DNA of 64,000 nucleotides from NCBI RefSeq assembly GCF_022900255.1, contig NZ_JALIRM010000001.1:1171478-1235477 (forward strand), given 5' to 3'. Positions 28,075 through 38,204 of the stretch are shown here, in pieces. The translations under genes and the position numbers were made by a program. This stretch comes from Lederbergia wuyishanensis. Lineage in GTDB: Bacteria; Bacillota; Bacilli; Bacillales; Bacillaceae_C. The notes beneath the pieces were generated by a model. The model was not told where the DNA came from. It saw nothing but the letters and a program-made list of their open reading frames with translations, and made no database searches. Positions within the stretch are counted from its first letter, which is position 1. Each line of letters starts with the position of its first letter.

Positions 28075-28662
28075 CTATTTTTTACTTCTACTCATTAATA
28101 TATTCCAAACATTATCTTTCCCAAGTCCAGTTTCTGAACTGAATACAACTATTTCATCTCTAGGATCGAGATCGAGGGTTTCTTTGGCAACTTTTTTGTG
28201 TTTATCCCATTTTCCACGTGGAATTTTATCTGCTTTTGTAGCAACGACAATGCACGGAAGTTCATAGTGTTTTAGAAATTCATACATCGTTACATCATCT
28301 GCTGTAGGTGGGTGGCGAAGATCTACAATCAAGAGGACAGCCAATAACTCTTTTCTCTTTGTAAAATATGTTTCGATCATCTTTCCCCATGCCTCACGCT
28401 CTTTTTTTGAAACTTTTGCATATCCGTATCCTGGAACATCTACAAAATATAATGATTCTTCTATTTTGTAGAAATTGAGTGTTTGCGTTTTTCCAGGCTT
28501 TGATGATGTTCGTGCTAAACTTTTTCTATTAATCATCTTATTTATAAAAGAGGACTTACCTACATTTGATCTACCAGCGAGGGCAAACTCTGGGAGGCCC
28601 TCACTAGGATATTGTTCTGGCTTTACGGCACTAATAACAAGTTCTACTTGATTTACTTTCAT
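28075..28662 (-). CDS. engB: Ribosome biogenesis GTPase EngB/YsxC
   Basis: Essential GTPase for late 50S assembly (YsxC/YihA). The 195 residues contain G1 [10 protein letters not shown]2 [15 protein letters not shown]3 DVPGYGYA, G4 VATKADKI and G5 SSETGLG. The ATG shares ATGA with the lonA stop, as in other bacilli, giving a coupled lonA-engB unit. Confidence 0.97.
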   Translation of the reverse strand: MKVNQVELVISAVKPEQYPSEGLPEFALAGRSNVGKSSFINKMINRKSLARTSSKPGKTQTLNFYKIEESLYFVDVPGYGYAKVSKKEREAWGKMIETYFTKRKELLAVLLIVDLRHPPTADDVTMYEFLKHYELPCIVVATKADKIPRGKWDKHKKVAKETLDLDPRDEIVVFSSETGLGKDNVWNILMSRSKK

Positions 28663-30983
28663 TTATGTTCTCCTGTCAACGCGGTTTCTAATACTTCATC
28701 CATATGCGATACAGGAACAAATTTCAAATCACCACGAACACTTTCTGGAATATCATCAATATCCTTTTCGTTGTCTTTTGGTAATATGATTGTCGTTAAT
28801 CCTGCTCTATGGGCACTTAATGTTTTTTCTTTTAATCCACCGATTGGCAATACTCTTCCGCGTAGCGTAATTTCTCCAGTCATTCCGACTTCTTTTCTTA
28901 TCGGAATTCCAGTTAGAGCAGAAACTAAAGCTGTGGCAATTGTAATACCTGCAGATGGACCATCCTTCGGAACAGCACCTTCTGGAACATGAATATGAAT
29001 ATCACATGATTCATGAAAATCTTTATCTAAGTTTAATTCCTCCGCTTTTGATCGCACATAACTAAATGCAGCTTGAGCAGATTCCTTCATAACATCTCCT
29101 AATTTTCCCGTCAAAACCAGCTTGCCTTTTCCAGGAGCTATAGATACTTCAATTTGCAATGTATCTCCACCAACCGCTGTATATGCAAGTCCTGTCGCTA
29201 CTCCAACCTGGTCTTCTAGTTCTGCCTGTCCGTAAGAGTACTTTTTCTTTCCAAGAATTTCTTGCAAATACGTATCCGTAACAATTACTCGTTTTCTCTC
29301 ACCTGATACGATAATCTTGGCAGCTTTTCGGCATATGGATGCAAGTTGTCTTTCTAGTTCGCGGACACCAGCTTCACGTGTATAGTAACGGACCAAATGT
29401 TTTATAGCTTCATCTCTCATTTGCAGTTGGTTTTTCGTTAACCCGTGTTCACGAATCTGTCTAGGAAGTAAATGCTCCTTTGCAATATGAATTTTTTCCA
29501 TCTCTGTGTAACCAGCAATTGTAATGATTTCCATCCTATCCCTTAGAGGTCCCGGAATAGTCGCTAAATCATTAGCCGTCGCTAGAAACATTACTTTTGA
29601 TAGATCATATGTCTCTTCAATATAATGATCGCTAAAAGTGCTATTTTGAGCAGGGTCTAGTACTTCAAGCATTGCAGACGAAGGGTCTCCACGGAAGTCA
29701 TTCGACATTTTATCAATTTCATCCAATAAAAATACAGGATTTATTGTTCCCGCTTTTTTCATCCCTTGGATGATTCTCCCGGGCATAGCGCCTACATATG
29801 TCCGCCTATGTCCTCGGATTTCCGATTCATCTCTTACACCACCAAGTGAAATACGGACAAAATTACGGCCCATTGACTCTGCAATAGATCTGGCAAGACT
29901 TGTTTTACCAACTCCAGGGGGACCTACTAAACAAAGAATGGGACTTCTTAAAGATTTCGTCAGCTGTTGAACAGCTAGATATTCTAATACCCGTTCTTTT
30001 ACTTTTTCGAGACCAAAATGATCCCGTTCAAGTATTTTTTCTGCCTTTTGAATACTTAAGTCATCTTTAGTAGCTTTTTTCCAAGGAAGGGATACAAGCC
30101 AATCAATATACGTCCTGATAACAGAACTTTCTGCTGAAGTCGAAGGGATTTTTTCATAACGGTCAAGTTCTTTATATGCTGTTTTCTTTGCATGTTCCGG
30201 CATATCTGCTGCTTCAATTTTTTCTGTTAAGTCAGCAACTTCACCTGTTTTCCCTTCTTTATCTCCAAGTTCCTTTTGTATGGCTTTCATTTGCTCACGC
30301 AAATAATACTCCTTTTGCGTTCTTTCCATAGATTGCTTAACCCGTTGACCAATTTTCTTTTCTAAGTTAAGAACTTCTCTTTCATTATGAATAATTTTAA
30401 TAATGTTTCCGAGTCGTACCTTAACGTCAACAGTTTCAAGGATTTGTTGTTTATCATGAAGTTTTAACGGTAGATGGGATGCAATAATATCCGCCATTCT
30501 ACCCGGTTCTTCAATATCAGCAACAGTTGCGAATGTCTCCGTTGTTATTTTTTTGGAAAGCTTTATATATTGTTCAAAATACTCCAGCATTGTTCTCATT
30601 AAAGCTTGAACTTCGATATCCTTTTCAACATCATCTTCAAAAAGTTCCAGTTCTGCAGCTAAATATGTTCCTTGATTAATTATTGTCGCAAATCTTGCAC
30701 GAGTTAAACCTTCAACTAGTACTCTAATGGTGCCGTTTGGTAACTTTAACATTTGTTTAACTTTTGTTAAAGTCCCCATTTTATAAATATCCTCTTCAGT
30801 AGGCTCATCTATTGCAACGTCTTTTTGTGTTGCTAAAAAAATTAAATGATCGTTCATCATAGCCTGCTCTAAAGCTTGAACCGACTGTGCTCGGCCAACA
30901 TCTAGATGCAGCACCATTGTCGGGTACACAAGCATTCCCCTTAATGGCAATAGAGGAACGAGTGGCTCTTTTTGCTTCTTCAA
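28659..30983 (-). CDS. lonA: ATP-dependent protease LonA
   Basis: Hexameric cytosolic AAA+ protease for damaged and regulatory proteins. The 774 residues include the N-terminal substrate domain ([20 protein letters not shown]), Walker [12 protein letters not shown], Walker [10 protein letters not shown], and the proteolytic domain with the catalytic serine in [10 protein letters not shown] and the lysine further on ([12 protein letters not shown]). The TTG at 30983 is preceded by GGAGGTGTAGA; an ATG reading to 31031 covers that site. Length equals B. subtilis LonA. Confidence 0.97.
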   Translation of the reverse strand: MKKQKEPLVPLLPLRGMLVYPTMVLHLDVGRAQSVQALEQAMMNDHLIFLATQKDVAIDEPTEEDIYKMGTLTKVKQMLKLPNGTIRVLVEGLTRARFATIINQGTYLAAELELFEDDVEKDIEVQALMRTMLEYFEQYIKLSKKITTETFATVADIEEPGRMADIIASHLPLKLHDKQQILETVDVKVRLGNIIKIIHNEREVLNLEKKIGQRVKQSMERTQKEYYLREQMKAIQKELGDKEGKTGEVADLTEKIEAADMPEHAKKTAYKELDRYEKIPSTSAESSVIRTYIDWLVSLPWKKATKDDLSIQKAEKILERDHFGLEKVKERVLEYLAVQQLTKSLRSPILCLVGPPGVGKTSLARSIAESMGRNFVRISLGGVRDESEIRGHRRTYVGAMPGRIIQGMKKAGTINPVFLLDEIDKMSNDFRGDPSSAMLEVLDPAQNSTFSDHYIEETYDLSKVMFLATANDLATIPGPLRDRMEIITIAGYTEMEKIHIAKEHLLPRQIREHGLTKNQLQMRDEAIKHLVRYYTREAGVRELERQLASICRKAAKIIVSGERKRVIVTDTYLQEILGKKKYSYGQAELEDQVGVATGLAYTAVGGDTLQIEVSIAPGKGKLVLTGKLGDVMKESAQAAFSYVRSKAEELNLDKDFHESCDIHIHVPEGAVPKDGPSAGITIATALVSALTGIPIRKEVGMTGEITLRGRVLPIGGLKEKTLSAHRAGLTTIILPKDNEKDIDDIPESVRGDLKFVPVSHMDEVLETALTGEHK

Positions 30984-31025
30984 ATCTACACCTCCATAAT
31001 AGAAAAGCTCAAGCGATGCAGCATA

Positions 31026-31082
31026 CTTCAATCTTCCTTGGGATACATCGGCTAAGATTACCTATGATGTACAAGATTTAAG
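31026..31082 (-). other. Structured leader upstream of lonA
   Basis: Nested inverted repeats: outer arms CTTCAATCTT/AAGATTTAAG (9 of 10 pair) and inner arms TACATC/GATGTA. A direct repeat GCTCAAGCGA flanks it at 31007-31016 and 31099-31108. On the minus strand it would lie in the 5' leader of lonA. No CtsR operator was seen nearby. Confidence 0.35.
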
Positions 31083-31198
31083 AAGTAACACTAGAAGCGC
31101 TCAAGCGAAATAAAATAAACAAATACCATTCCCCAGAGTCTTTTTTCAATTTTAGCCTATTGTAGGGGGCAATGTCGAGAAAGAGGCATTGAGGAAAA

Positions 31199-32863
31199 TT
31201 AAACGCTTTTTTTATTATGCGCACCAAGTAAATTTGGTGATATTATTTCGTGATTAGGATGTTTTAATAATGCTTCTTCTAATACAGTTTCCAGTTTTTT
31301 AACGGGTATAACTGTTATATCTTCAATCTCTTTTAAACTTGATTGGTAATTGTCTGCAGGGATAAATACAGTAGTTGCTCCAGCATTTTTTGCTGCTTTC
31401 ACCTTGGAGAAAACGCCTCCAACAGGTTTTACATCACCGAGTAAACCAAGCTCACCTGTCATAGCTACCGTATTCTTTACTGGGATTTTATATATGGCCG
31501 AATATATACCAACCGCCATTGCGATACCTGCAGAAGGACCATCAATTGGAACTCCACCTGGAAAATTAATATGTATGTCATATTGATTTGCGGGAACTCC
31601 CATTGTTTTTAGCACTGTAATTACGTTTTCAACTGAGCCTCTTGCCATACTTTTTCTCTTAACAGATTTACCTTGTCCATTAATACTTTCTTCTTCGATA
31701 ATCCCAGTTATATTAATAGATCCGCGATCAGCTGGAATTACTGTCACTTCAATATCCAGAAGCATTCCACTATTTGGTCCATTCACAGCAAGACCGTTAA
31801 CAATTCCAATATGTGGATTTTCGGAAATGCTTTTTTCATATCGTGGGGTTAGCTGACTGGAACGGATTACCCACTCAATATCTTCATCACGTATAAATTC
31901 CCGATCTTCAGTTATGGCTAATCCTGCAGCTATCTGCATCATATTTACTGCTTCACGTCCATTTCTTGCATAAGAAGACAATATAGAGAGACCAGAATCC
32001 TTGATTTCTAACTTAATTTTATTTGTAGCATTTTTAGCAATTTCAATAATTTCATGCTGTTCCAATTCCTTGAAGAAAACTTCCATACAACGGGATCGAA
32101 TAGCTGGCGGGATTTCATTTGGTGTTCTAGTAGTAGCCCCAATTAGTCGGAAGTCTGCGGGCAATCCCCTTTTAAAAATGTCATGTATATGAGCGGGTAT
32201 TTGAGAATTTTCTTCACTATAATAAGCACTTTCCAAAAAAACTTTCCTGTCTTCCAAGACTTTTAATAATTTATTCATTTGGATGGGATGTAATTCACCA
32301 ATTTCATCGATAAATAGCACTCCTCCATGAGCATTTGTTACAGCACCTTGTTTCGGCTGAGGAATTCCTGCCTGTCCCATCGCGCCTGCACCTTGATATA
32401 TTGGGTCATGTACAGAACCAATTAAAGGATCGGCTATTCCACGTTCATCAAACCTTGCTGTTGTTGCGTCCAACTCAATAAAGACTGAGTCAGGGCGAAA
32501 AGGAGAACGTTGATTTTTCTTAGCTTCTTCAAGAACTAACCTAGCAGCAGCTGTTTTTCCAACTCCTGGTGGTCCATAAATAATGACATGTTGGGGGTTG
32601 GGACCGCAAAGTGCAGCCTTTAATGCTTTGATGCCGTCTTGCTGACCTACAATATCTTTAAAACTTGCTGGGCGAACTCTTTCAGCCAAGGGTTCAGACA
32701 ATCTAATACCACGCATTTTCCTTAGTTGTTCCATTTCTTTTTTTGATTCCTTATCAATTGTCACTTTTTGGGAGCGCTGATTTTTAAGTAAATTAAAAAA
32801 ATACATCCCGATTACGATTCCAAAAAATAGCTGTATCAACAAAACAAGCACTGTCCAATTCAT
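31199..32863 (-). CDS. lonB: Membrane-anchored LonB protease
   Basis: Lon-type protease expressed in the forespore in B. subtilis. The 554 residues start with a membrane helix (WTVLVLLIQLFFGIVIGMYFF), then Walker [15 protein letters not shown], Walker B GVLFIDEIGEL, and a Lon protease domain with the catalytic serine in PIDGPSAGIAMAVGI and the lysine region GVFSKVKAAKNAG. It lacks the Lon N-terminal substrate domain, as usual for LonB. The ATG at 32863 has GGAGGGAATGCG upstream. Confidence 0.95.
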   Translation of the reverse strand: MNWTVLVLLIQLFFGIVIGMYFFNLLKNQRSQKVTIDKESKKEMEQLRKMRGIRLSEPLAERVRPASFKDIVGQQDGIKALKAALCGPNPQHVIIYGPPGVGKTAAARLVLEEAKKNQRSPFRPDSVFIELDATTARFDERGIADPLIGSVHDPIYQGAGAMGQAGIPQPKQGAVTNAHGGVLFIDEIGELHPIQMNKLLKVLEDRKVFLESAYYSEENSQIPAHIHDIFKRGLPADFRLIGATTRTPNEIPPAIRSRCMEVFFKELEQHEIIEIAKNATNKIKLEIKDSGLSILSSYARNGREAVNMMQIAAGLAITEDREFIRDEDIEWVIRSSQLTPRYEKSISENPHIGIVNGLAVNGPNSGMLLDIEVTVIPADRGSINITGIIEEESINGQGKSVKRKSMARGSVENVITVLKTMGVPANQYDIHINFPGGVPIDGPSAGIAMAVGIYSAIYKIPVKNTVAMTGELGLLGDVKPVGGVFSKVKAAKNAGATTVFIPADNYQSSLKEIEDITVIPVKKLETVLEEALLKHPNHEIISPNLLGAHNKKSV

Positions 32864-33240
32864 CGCATTCCCTCCTAGAAACACTGATTCACATAGTGGT
32901 TAGTATTTCCTCCACGTTATGGGAATAAACCGATTTTTTAGTGCTTCTAAAAAAATCCAAATCTAGACGATGTTGATTTACCTACCAAGCGTTGCTTACC
33001 CTAAGGTACGAAAGCATTCTTACCTTTCGCGGAACATCGTGTTGTTCAGTATTTTTCTCACAAAATCTCATGTTTTGAACTCCAATTAACATGGTTATTA
33101 ATTAAAATCAGAAAAGCTCAATACACAGGTAAATGTTGAGAAGAATTAACTTTGACCTGTAATTCCGCGATATAACTTCGGAAATCTAGACAAATTCTAA
33201 GCGCGCTAAAAAATTGATTTCAAAAAAATTTTTCAAAATA
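32864..33240 (-). other. lonB upstream region with long inverted repeat
   Basis: A gene-free stretch of about 380 bases. An 8-base perfect inverted repeat ACGATGTT (32967-32974) / AACATCGT (33033-33040) encloses a smaller CGAAAG/CTTTCG hairpin (33009-33029). No recognised riboswitch and no clear sigma-F promoter was identified. Confidence 0.4.
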
Positions 33241-33283
33241 AAAACCCCTAGATCATCTCAATGAAAGAGATGTCTAGGGGGTT
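33241..33283 (-). terminator. clpX terminator
   Basis: Stem CCCCTAGA/TCTAGGGG extended by an ATCTC/GAGAT pairing, followed by TTTTTATTTT on the minus strand, directly after the clpX stop. Confidence 0.92.
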
Positions 33284-33288
33284 ATTTG

Positions 33289-34554
33289 TTAAGCGGATGT
33301 TTTTTCAGTGCCTTTTATTATCGTACCGTCATTAAGAACTAATTTTGGCGGCTTATTATGGACGACTGAATCTTTTGTAATGATACATTTTGAAATGTCA
33401 TCACGTGAAGGTAATTCAAACATGACGTCAAGCATAATGGACTCAATAATTGAACGAAGTCCACGGGCTCCTGTCTTTCTTTCAATTGCCTTTTTAGCAA
33501 TTTCATGAAGTGCTTCGTCTTCAAATTCTAGATCAACATTATCGAGTTCAAGCATTTTTTGATATTGTTTTACAAGCGCATTCTTCGGCTTTGTTAAAAT
33601 TTCAATCAAAGCTTCCTCATCTAATTGCTCCAAACTTGCAATAACAGGTAAACGTCCAATAAATTCTGGAATTAAACCAAAGCGTAGCAAGTCTTCCGGT
33701 AGCACTTTCGTAAGAAGGCCTTTTGCATCGATTTCTTCTTGCTTTACATCTGATCCGAATCCAATTACCTTTTGCCCTAATCGACGTTTAATAATTTGTT
33801 CTACGCCATCAAAGGCACCACCACAAATGAACAAAATATTAGTCGTATCAATCTGGATAAATTCTTGATGAGGGTGCTTACGCCCGCCTTGTGGTGGAAC
33901 GCTTGCAACAGTGCCTTCTAATATTTTTAATAAAGCTTGCTGAACTCCTTCCCCTGACACATCACGTGTAATAGAAGGGTTTTCAGATTTACGGGCAATT
34001 TTATCGATTTCATCGATATAAATAATACCTCTTTCAGCTTTTTCCACATCATAGTCGGCAGCCTGGATTAATTTAAGTAAAATATTTTCTACGTCCTCAC
34101 CAACATACCCTGCTTCAGTTAACGAAGTTGCATCTGCAATTGCAAACGGCACATTAAGAATACGTGCAAGAGTTTGTGCAAGAAGTGTTTTCCCACTACC
34201 AGTAGGTCCAATTAAACAAATATTACTCTTTGCAAGCTCTACATCATCGATTTTGCTATTAGAATTAATCCTTTTGTAATGATTATAAACAGCAACTGCA
34301 AGAGATTTCTTTGCTTGATCTTGACCAATTACATATTCTTTTAATATTTCACGTATCTCACGAGGCTTCGGAACATCTTTGAATTCTACTTCTTCTTCAG
34401 TTCCAAGTTCTTCCTCAACTATTTCGGTACAAAGTTCAATACATTCATCACATATATATACACCAGGGCCGGCAACAAGTTTGCGGACCTGTTCTTGTGT
34501 TTTCCCACAAAATGAACATTTAAGTTGCCCTTTTTCTTCATTAAACTTGAACAT
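33289..34554 (-). CDS. clpX: ClpX, unfoldase of the ClpXP protease
   Basis: AAA+ unfoldase that feeds tagged proteins to ClpP. The 421 residues start [20 protein letters not shown], with a C4 zinc domain (CSFC...CDEC), then Walker [16 protein letters not shown], Walker [12 protein letters not shown], the GYVGEDVE pore-loop region, and IGF near 270 (QKVIGFGSD), the ClpP-docking loop. The ATG at 34554 follows AAAAGGGGTGAG. It is downstream of tig, the standard order. Confidence 0.98.
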   Translation of the reverse strand: MFKFNEEKGQLKCSFCGKTQEQVRKLVAGPGVYICDECIELCTEIVEEELGTEEEVEFKDVPKPREIREILKEYVIGQDQAKKSLAVAVYNHYKRINSNSKIDDVELAKSNICLIGPTGSGKTLLAQTLARILNVPFAIADATSLTEAGYVGEDVENILLKLIQAADYDVEKAERGIIYIDEIDKIARKSENPSITRDVSGEGVQQALLKILEGTVASVPPQGGRKHPHQEFIQIDTTNILFICGGAFDGVEQIIKRRLGQKVIGFGSDVKQEEIDAKGLLTKVLPEDLLRFGLIPEFIGRLPVIASLEQLDEEALIEILTKPKNALVKQYQKMLELDNVDLEFEDEALHEIAKKAIERKTGARGLRSIIESIMLDVMFELPSRDDISKCIITKDSVVHNKPPKLVLNDGTIIKGTEKTSA

Positions 34555-34702
34555 AGAATTCTCACCCCTTTTAAAAGCTAAAACTATTTCATTCATCGAA
34601 ATGCCAATAGTTATGTATTGCATTGTAACATATTATTCCGAATAATAACCATTAAAAACATTCATTAAACATCCATTTATTACAATTATGTATTTATGTT
34701 GG

Positions 34703-34741
34703 ATAAAACAAGGCACGAACTATACCGTGCCTTGTTTTATC
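34703..34741 (-). terminator. tig terminator
   Basis: Perfect 13-bp stem AAAACAAGGCACG/CGTGCCTTGTTTT between tig and clpX; the stem itself ends in a U-run. clpX therefore probably has its own promoter in 34555-34700. Confidence 0.9.
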
Positions 34742-34776
34742 TTAAGTCTTATATCTTATGTCAGTGTTATTTACTA

Positions 34777-36066
34777 TTATGCACCAGTTTTGCTGTTTTC
34801 AACAAGAAATTCAACTGCTTTTTGAATTTTCAAGTCTTCTTTTAAATTTTCTAAGTTTCCGCCAAGAAGTCTTTTAATTTCTTCAAGTTCCATTTTGTAT
34901 GCTTCAGCCATTTTGTTCATTTCTTCATTAACTGCTTCATCGTCTACTTCAATATTTTCTGCTTTTGCAATAGCTTCTAACGTTAAGTTTGTTTTTACAC
35001 GTTTTTGAGCATCTTCTTTCATTTGTTCACGAAGCGCATCTTCATCTTGCCCTGAGAATTGGAAGTATAGATCCAATGTCATTCCTTGCATTTGTAAGCG
35101 TTGTTCAAATTCCTTCAGCATTCTGTCAACTTCAGTTGTTATCATAACTTCCGGAATTTCAACTTCAGCATTTTCTGAAGCTTTATCTACAAGCTCATTA
35201 CGAAGAGTTTGCTCTGCTTCGTTTTTCTTACTTTCAACTAAGCGATTTTTAATGGATGCTTTTAAGTCTTCAAGAGTTTCTGATTCTTCGCTTACATCTT
35301 TAGCAAATTCATCATCAAGTTCTGGTAGTTCTTTAGATTTAATTTCATGAAGCTTTACTTTAAATACTGCTGGTTTACCTGCCAATTCTTCCGCATGGTA
35401 TTCTTCAGGGAATGTAACTTCAACATCTTTTTCTTCTCCAGCTTTCACACCAACTAATTGTTCTTCAAAGCCAGGGATGAATGAACCTGATCCAATTTCA
35501 AGAGAGTAATTTTCGGATTTACCACCTTCGAATGGTTCTCCATCTACAAAACCTTCAAAGTCAATAACAACAGTATCTCCTTCAGCTACTTCTCCTTCTT
35601 CTTTCACAACAAGTTCCGCTTGACGTTCTTGTAGCTGTTTTAATTCAGCGTCAACATCTTCATCAGTTACTTCAGTGTCCATTTTTTCTACTTCAAGGCC
35701 TTTATATTCTCCAAGCTTAACTTCAGGCTTTACTTGAACAGTGGCCTTGAAAATAAGTTCTTTTCCTTGTTCCATTTGCTCAATCTCGATGTCAGGACGA
35801 TCAATTGGCTCAATGCCAGTTTCTTCAATTGCAGATATGTATGCATCTGGTAAAATTGCATCCAAAGCATCTTGGTAGAGACTTTCTACTCCAAAACGCT
35901 TTTCAAACATTGATCTTGGAATTCTTCCTTTACGAAATCCTGGAATATTTACTTGTTTGGAAACTTTTTTAAAGGCAGTATCAAGGCCGTTATTTACAGT
36001 TTCTACATCAACCTCAACCGTTAATACACCTGTATTCCCCTCTAGTTTTTCCCATTTTGCAGTCAT
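34777..36066 (-). CDS. tig: Trigger factor
   Basis: Ribosome-bound chaperone and peptidyl-prolyl isomerase. The 429 residues have the ribosome-binding signature [18 protein letters not shown] (about 41-58), the FKBP-type PPIase domain ([20 protein letters not shown] ... [11 protein letters not shown]), and the helical C-terminal arms. The ATG at 36066 ([11 protein letters not shown]) has GGAGGTAATG upstream. A good sigma-A promoter lies about 105 bases upstream. Confidence 0.98.
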   Translation of the reverse strand: MTAKWEKLEGNTGVLTVEVDVETVNNGLDTAFKKVSKQVNIPGFRKGRIPRSMFEKRFGVESLYQDALDAILPDAYISAIEETGIEPIDRPDIEIEQMEQGKELIFKATVQVKPEVKLGEYKGLEVEKMDTEVTDEDVDAELKQLQERQAELVVKEEGEVAEGDTVVIDFEGFVDGEPFEGGKSENYSLEIGSGSFIPGFEEQLVGVKAGEEKDVEVTFPEEYHAEELAGKPAVFKVKLHEIKSKELPELDDEFAKDVSEESETLEDLKASIKNRLVESKKNEAEQTLRNELVDKASENAEVEIPEVMITTEVDRMLKEFEQRLQMQGMTLDLYFQFSGQDEDALREQMKEDAQKRVKTNLTLEAIAKAENIEVDDEAVNEEMNKMAEAYKMELEEIKRLLGGNLENLKEDLKIQKAVEFLVENSKTGA

Positions 36067-36169
36067 AATCATTACCTCCAACAAATATATAATCGCTGCT
36101 TATTCTCCTATTTATAAGAACTGCTGTATATGAAACCCATTAGGATCTGCAGTTCGGCATAACCATTAT

Positions 36170-36197
36170 ATTATACCACAGCTTCAGTTCCTTTCAA
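36170..36197 (-). promoter_or_regulatory. Sigma-A promoter of tig
   Basis: TTGAAA (36192-36197) and TATAAT (36170-36175) on the minus strand, 16 bases apart, with TGG before the -10 (extended -10). Confidence 0.7.
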
Positions 36198-36206
36198 CAA
36201 TTGTTG

Positions 36207-37217
36207 CTATTGAATAGGTGAAGAAATTTCCTCCAGACTTAATAAATATGAAAAAGCATCTACCATCTCATCACAATTTACACCATAAGTAGTCGCTATT
36301 TTTTCCTTGTTCCATTTTTCACCATACATTTCGTAACCCATACATCGATAGGCTGCAGCCCATAATTTCGGATCTACTGGGTTTACTTCAAATGGATATA
36401 GGATAAAAGCATGCCGTCCAGTCATTTCTTTTAATTGTTCCAATAATACTGGGTTATGGTCACCCAATAGGATTTCAAGATGTTTATTAATTTTCATCAG
36501 CAATGGCATTTCTTGAACTTCTAATAGATTAGCTGGAATCACATAACCATCATAATTTAACTTTTTTACTTTTACTTTTTTTTCAATCTTATTTTCTCTT
36601 AATACATTCAAAACGATCGTTTTTAGAAATGGATGTGTATTGTTATCCTCAAGCATGTTAAGAAGAGAATCTAAATAAGGATGTATATTTTTGTCGACAA
36701 GACTCCCTAATTGGATTGTTTGCTCATGCAAATCTTGACTATTAAAAACCGCTTGATCTGTTGAAAATTCATCGGCATAATTATTCGCATTATTTTCCAC
36801 TACCTTTTTACTTAATTGTAAAATGGTTAAAAAATGCTCTGCCTTATGTGCAGGTACTTCTTTTTCATCAAAAAGAGCTTCTATCGTATCAATGACATAC
36901 TGATGCTCATTTAATTGAATAAGAATCATCAAATAAACGTCGATGATTTCAAAATAATGACCAATGCCCTCACGTAAAATTTCCTCTGCAAGAATTTTTG
37001 CTTCAACATAATCTCCATTCTCATATAATGCAGCGAGAAAAGCTGAGTTTATATTTGGGTTTGTTTCATCCATTTCCTTCGCATGACGGAGTAATTGTAC
37101 AGCGTCATGAAAATTATGAGCCTCTAAACAGGCAACACCTTTTTCATAATATCTTTGCTTCAACCCTGGAAAAGGAATAATTTTTCCTGTTTCATGAACA
37201 CCTTGATCTCGTTTCAT
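36207..37217 (-). CDS. ysoA: TPR-repeat protein (YsoA)
   Basis: Cytosolic 336-residue protein with tetratricopeptide-like helices at the N-terminus (YEKGVACLEAHNFHDAVQLLRHAKEMDETNPN, then a second repeat INSAFLAALYENGDYVEAKILAEEIL). The rest is helical without a recognised domain. The ATG at 37217 follows GGGCGG; two upstream Met codons lack a ribosome site. Position upstream of tig matches B. subtilis ysoA, whose function is unknown. Confidence 0.82.
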   Translation of the reverse strand: MKRDQGVHETGKIIPFPGLKQRYYEKGVACLEAHNFHDAVQLLRHAKEMDETNPNINSAFLAALYENGDYVEAKILAEEILREGIGHYFEIIDVYLMILIQLNEHQYVIDTIEALFDEKEVPAHKAEHFLTILQLSKKVVENNANNYADEFSTDQAVFNSQDLHEQTIQLGSLVDKNIHPYLDSLLNMLEDNNTHPFLKTIVLNVLRENKIEKKVKVKKLNYDGYVIPANLLEVQEMPLLMKINKHLEILLGDHNPVLLEQLKEMTGRHAFILYPFEVNPVDPKLWAAAYRCMGYEMYGEKWNKEKIATTYGVNCDEMVDAFSYLLSLEEISSPIQ

Positions 37218-37360
37218 GATAGAACCGCCCATCATTAAAGAATTGAAGATAGTTTAACAAATGCGAGAAAAGAAAACAAATTCTGTAACGATTTTACTTA
37301 TTTCCATTCTTTTTAAACTGAAAGTAAATCTAAAAAGGTGAGATTTACAAAAAGACAAAT

Positions 37361-37400
37361 AAAAAACGCCAAACCATTGTATTTCAATGTTTGGCGTTTG
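37361..37400 (-). terminator. tRNA-Arg terminator
   Basis: Stem CGCCAAACATTG/CAATGGTTTGGCG with an AAATA loop, followed by TTTTTTATTTG on the minus strand, just after the tRNA gene. Confidence 0.9.
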
Positions 37401-37406
37401 AAAATA

Positions 37407-37480
37407 CGTCCCAGGAGAGATTCGAACTCCCGACCCACAGCTTAGAAGGCTGTTGCTCTATCCTGCTGAGCTACTGGGAC
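37407..37480 (-). tRNA. tRNA-Arg (anticodon TCT)
   Basis: A 74-base cloverleaf on the minus strand: acceptor GTCCCAG/CTGGGAC, D-arm GCTC...GAGC, anticodon stem ACAGC/GCTGT with loop CTTCTAA (anticodon TCT at 37444-37446, decoding AGA), and T-arm with TTCGAAT. CCA is not encoded. A terminator follows. Confidence 0.96.
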
Positions 37481-37637
37481 AATTATTTAAGACATTTTTC
37501 ATTATAGGGAGATTAATAACTAATGTCAATAGAAAAAATGAAAAATTTATTATTTGATTATATCTTTATTTATCTTTCAAAATCTCTATGAACTCTAAAC
37601 AATAATTATTAAAGGCTAAAAGTTCCCGGTAAGGCTT

Positions 37638-37997
37638 CTATTGTTTCATAATTACCCCCATACCCTCTAATACGATTTTTGCATCAGAATTTAAATAATG
37701 AAATATGTCATTTTTGAACAATAACTCAGTATGATTTTTTAATGTTAACTTTAATCCCCTTAAGTCAAAACTAGATGCATATGCGTTAATTGTTTGTACG
37801 ACAAGCATTTCTTTCCTATTTAACGATGAAAGATTTGCCTCCATTAATACATCTACTAATTCTCGAGCATTTCTACTTAAGAAATGTTTTTTATCTTTTA
37901 CAATTTCAATGTTTTCTTCAATTAACCTTCTGGCATAAACCAAGTCAAGTTCATCAATAGATTGATTTATTTTTTCAAATAACTCTCGAAGTTCCAT
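37638..37997 (-). CDS. Hypothetical helical protein
   Basis: A 119-residue protein, not recognised. The composition is mostly helical and charged (MELRELFEKINQSIDELDLV, then YARRLIEENIEIVKDKKHFL), without signal peptide, membrane segment or cysteine motif. The ATG follows AAGGGGATT. It stands alone between the tRNA gene and the sulfatase and starts the island that differs from B. subtilis order. Confidence 0.65.
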   Translation of the reverse strand: MELRELFEKINQSIDELDLVYARRLIEENIEIVKDKKHFLSRNARELVDVLMEANLSSLNRKEMLVVQTINAYASSFDLRGLKLTLKNHTELLFKNDIFHYLNSDAKIVLEGMGVIMKQ

Positions 37998-38159
37998 AAT
38001 AATCCCCTTAGTTTTTCATTTACATTCATAATATCGGATAAAATATTATCTTATAAAGGGGCATTTCGACAAAACACGACATTCTTTCCACTATTTTCAT
38101 CTTTATTCTTTAGAACCTTATTCTATGAAAAAAACTTAAATAAATATTATTTAAAGAAG

Positions 38160-38195
38160 AAAGTAGGAGCCGATAAATTCAATATTTATCGGCCC
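38160..38195 (-). terminator. Hairpin after the sulfatase gene
   Basis: Perfect stem GCCGATAAAT/ATTTATCGGC with a five-base loop nine bases after the sulfatase stop. The following CTCCTACTTTCTTC is only moderately T-rich. Confidence 0.65.
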
Positions 38196-38204
38196 TGTTC
38201 ATCC

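Noticed and set aside
30984..31198. CtsR operator before lonA
   Set aside because: No GGTCAAA-type tandem heptamer could be found in the leader.
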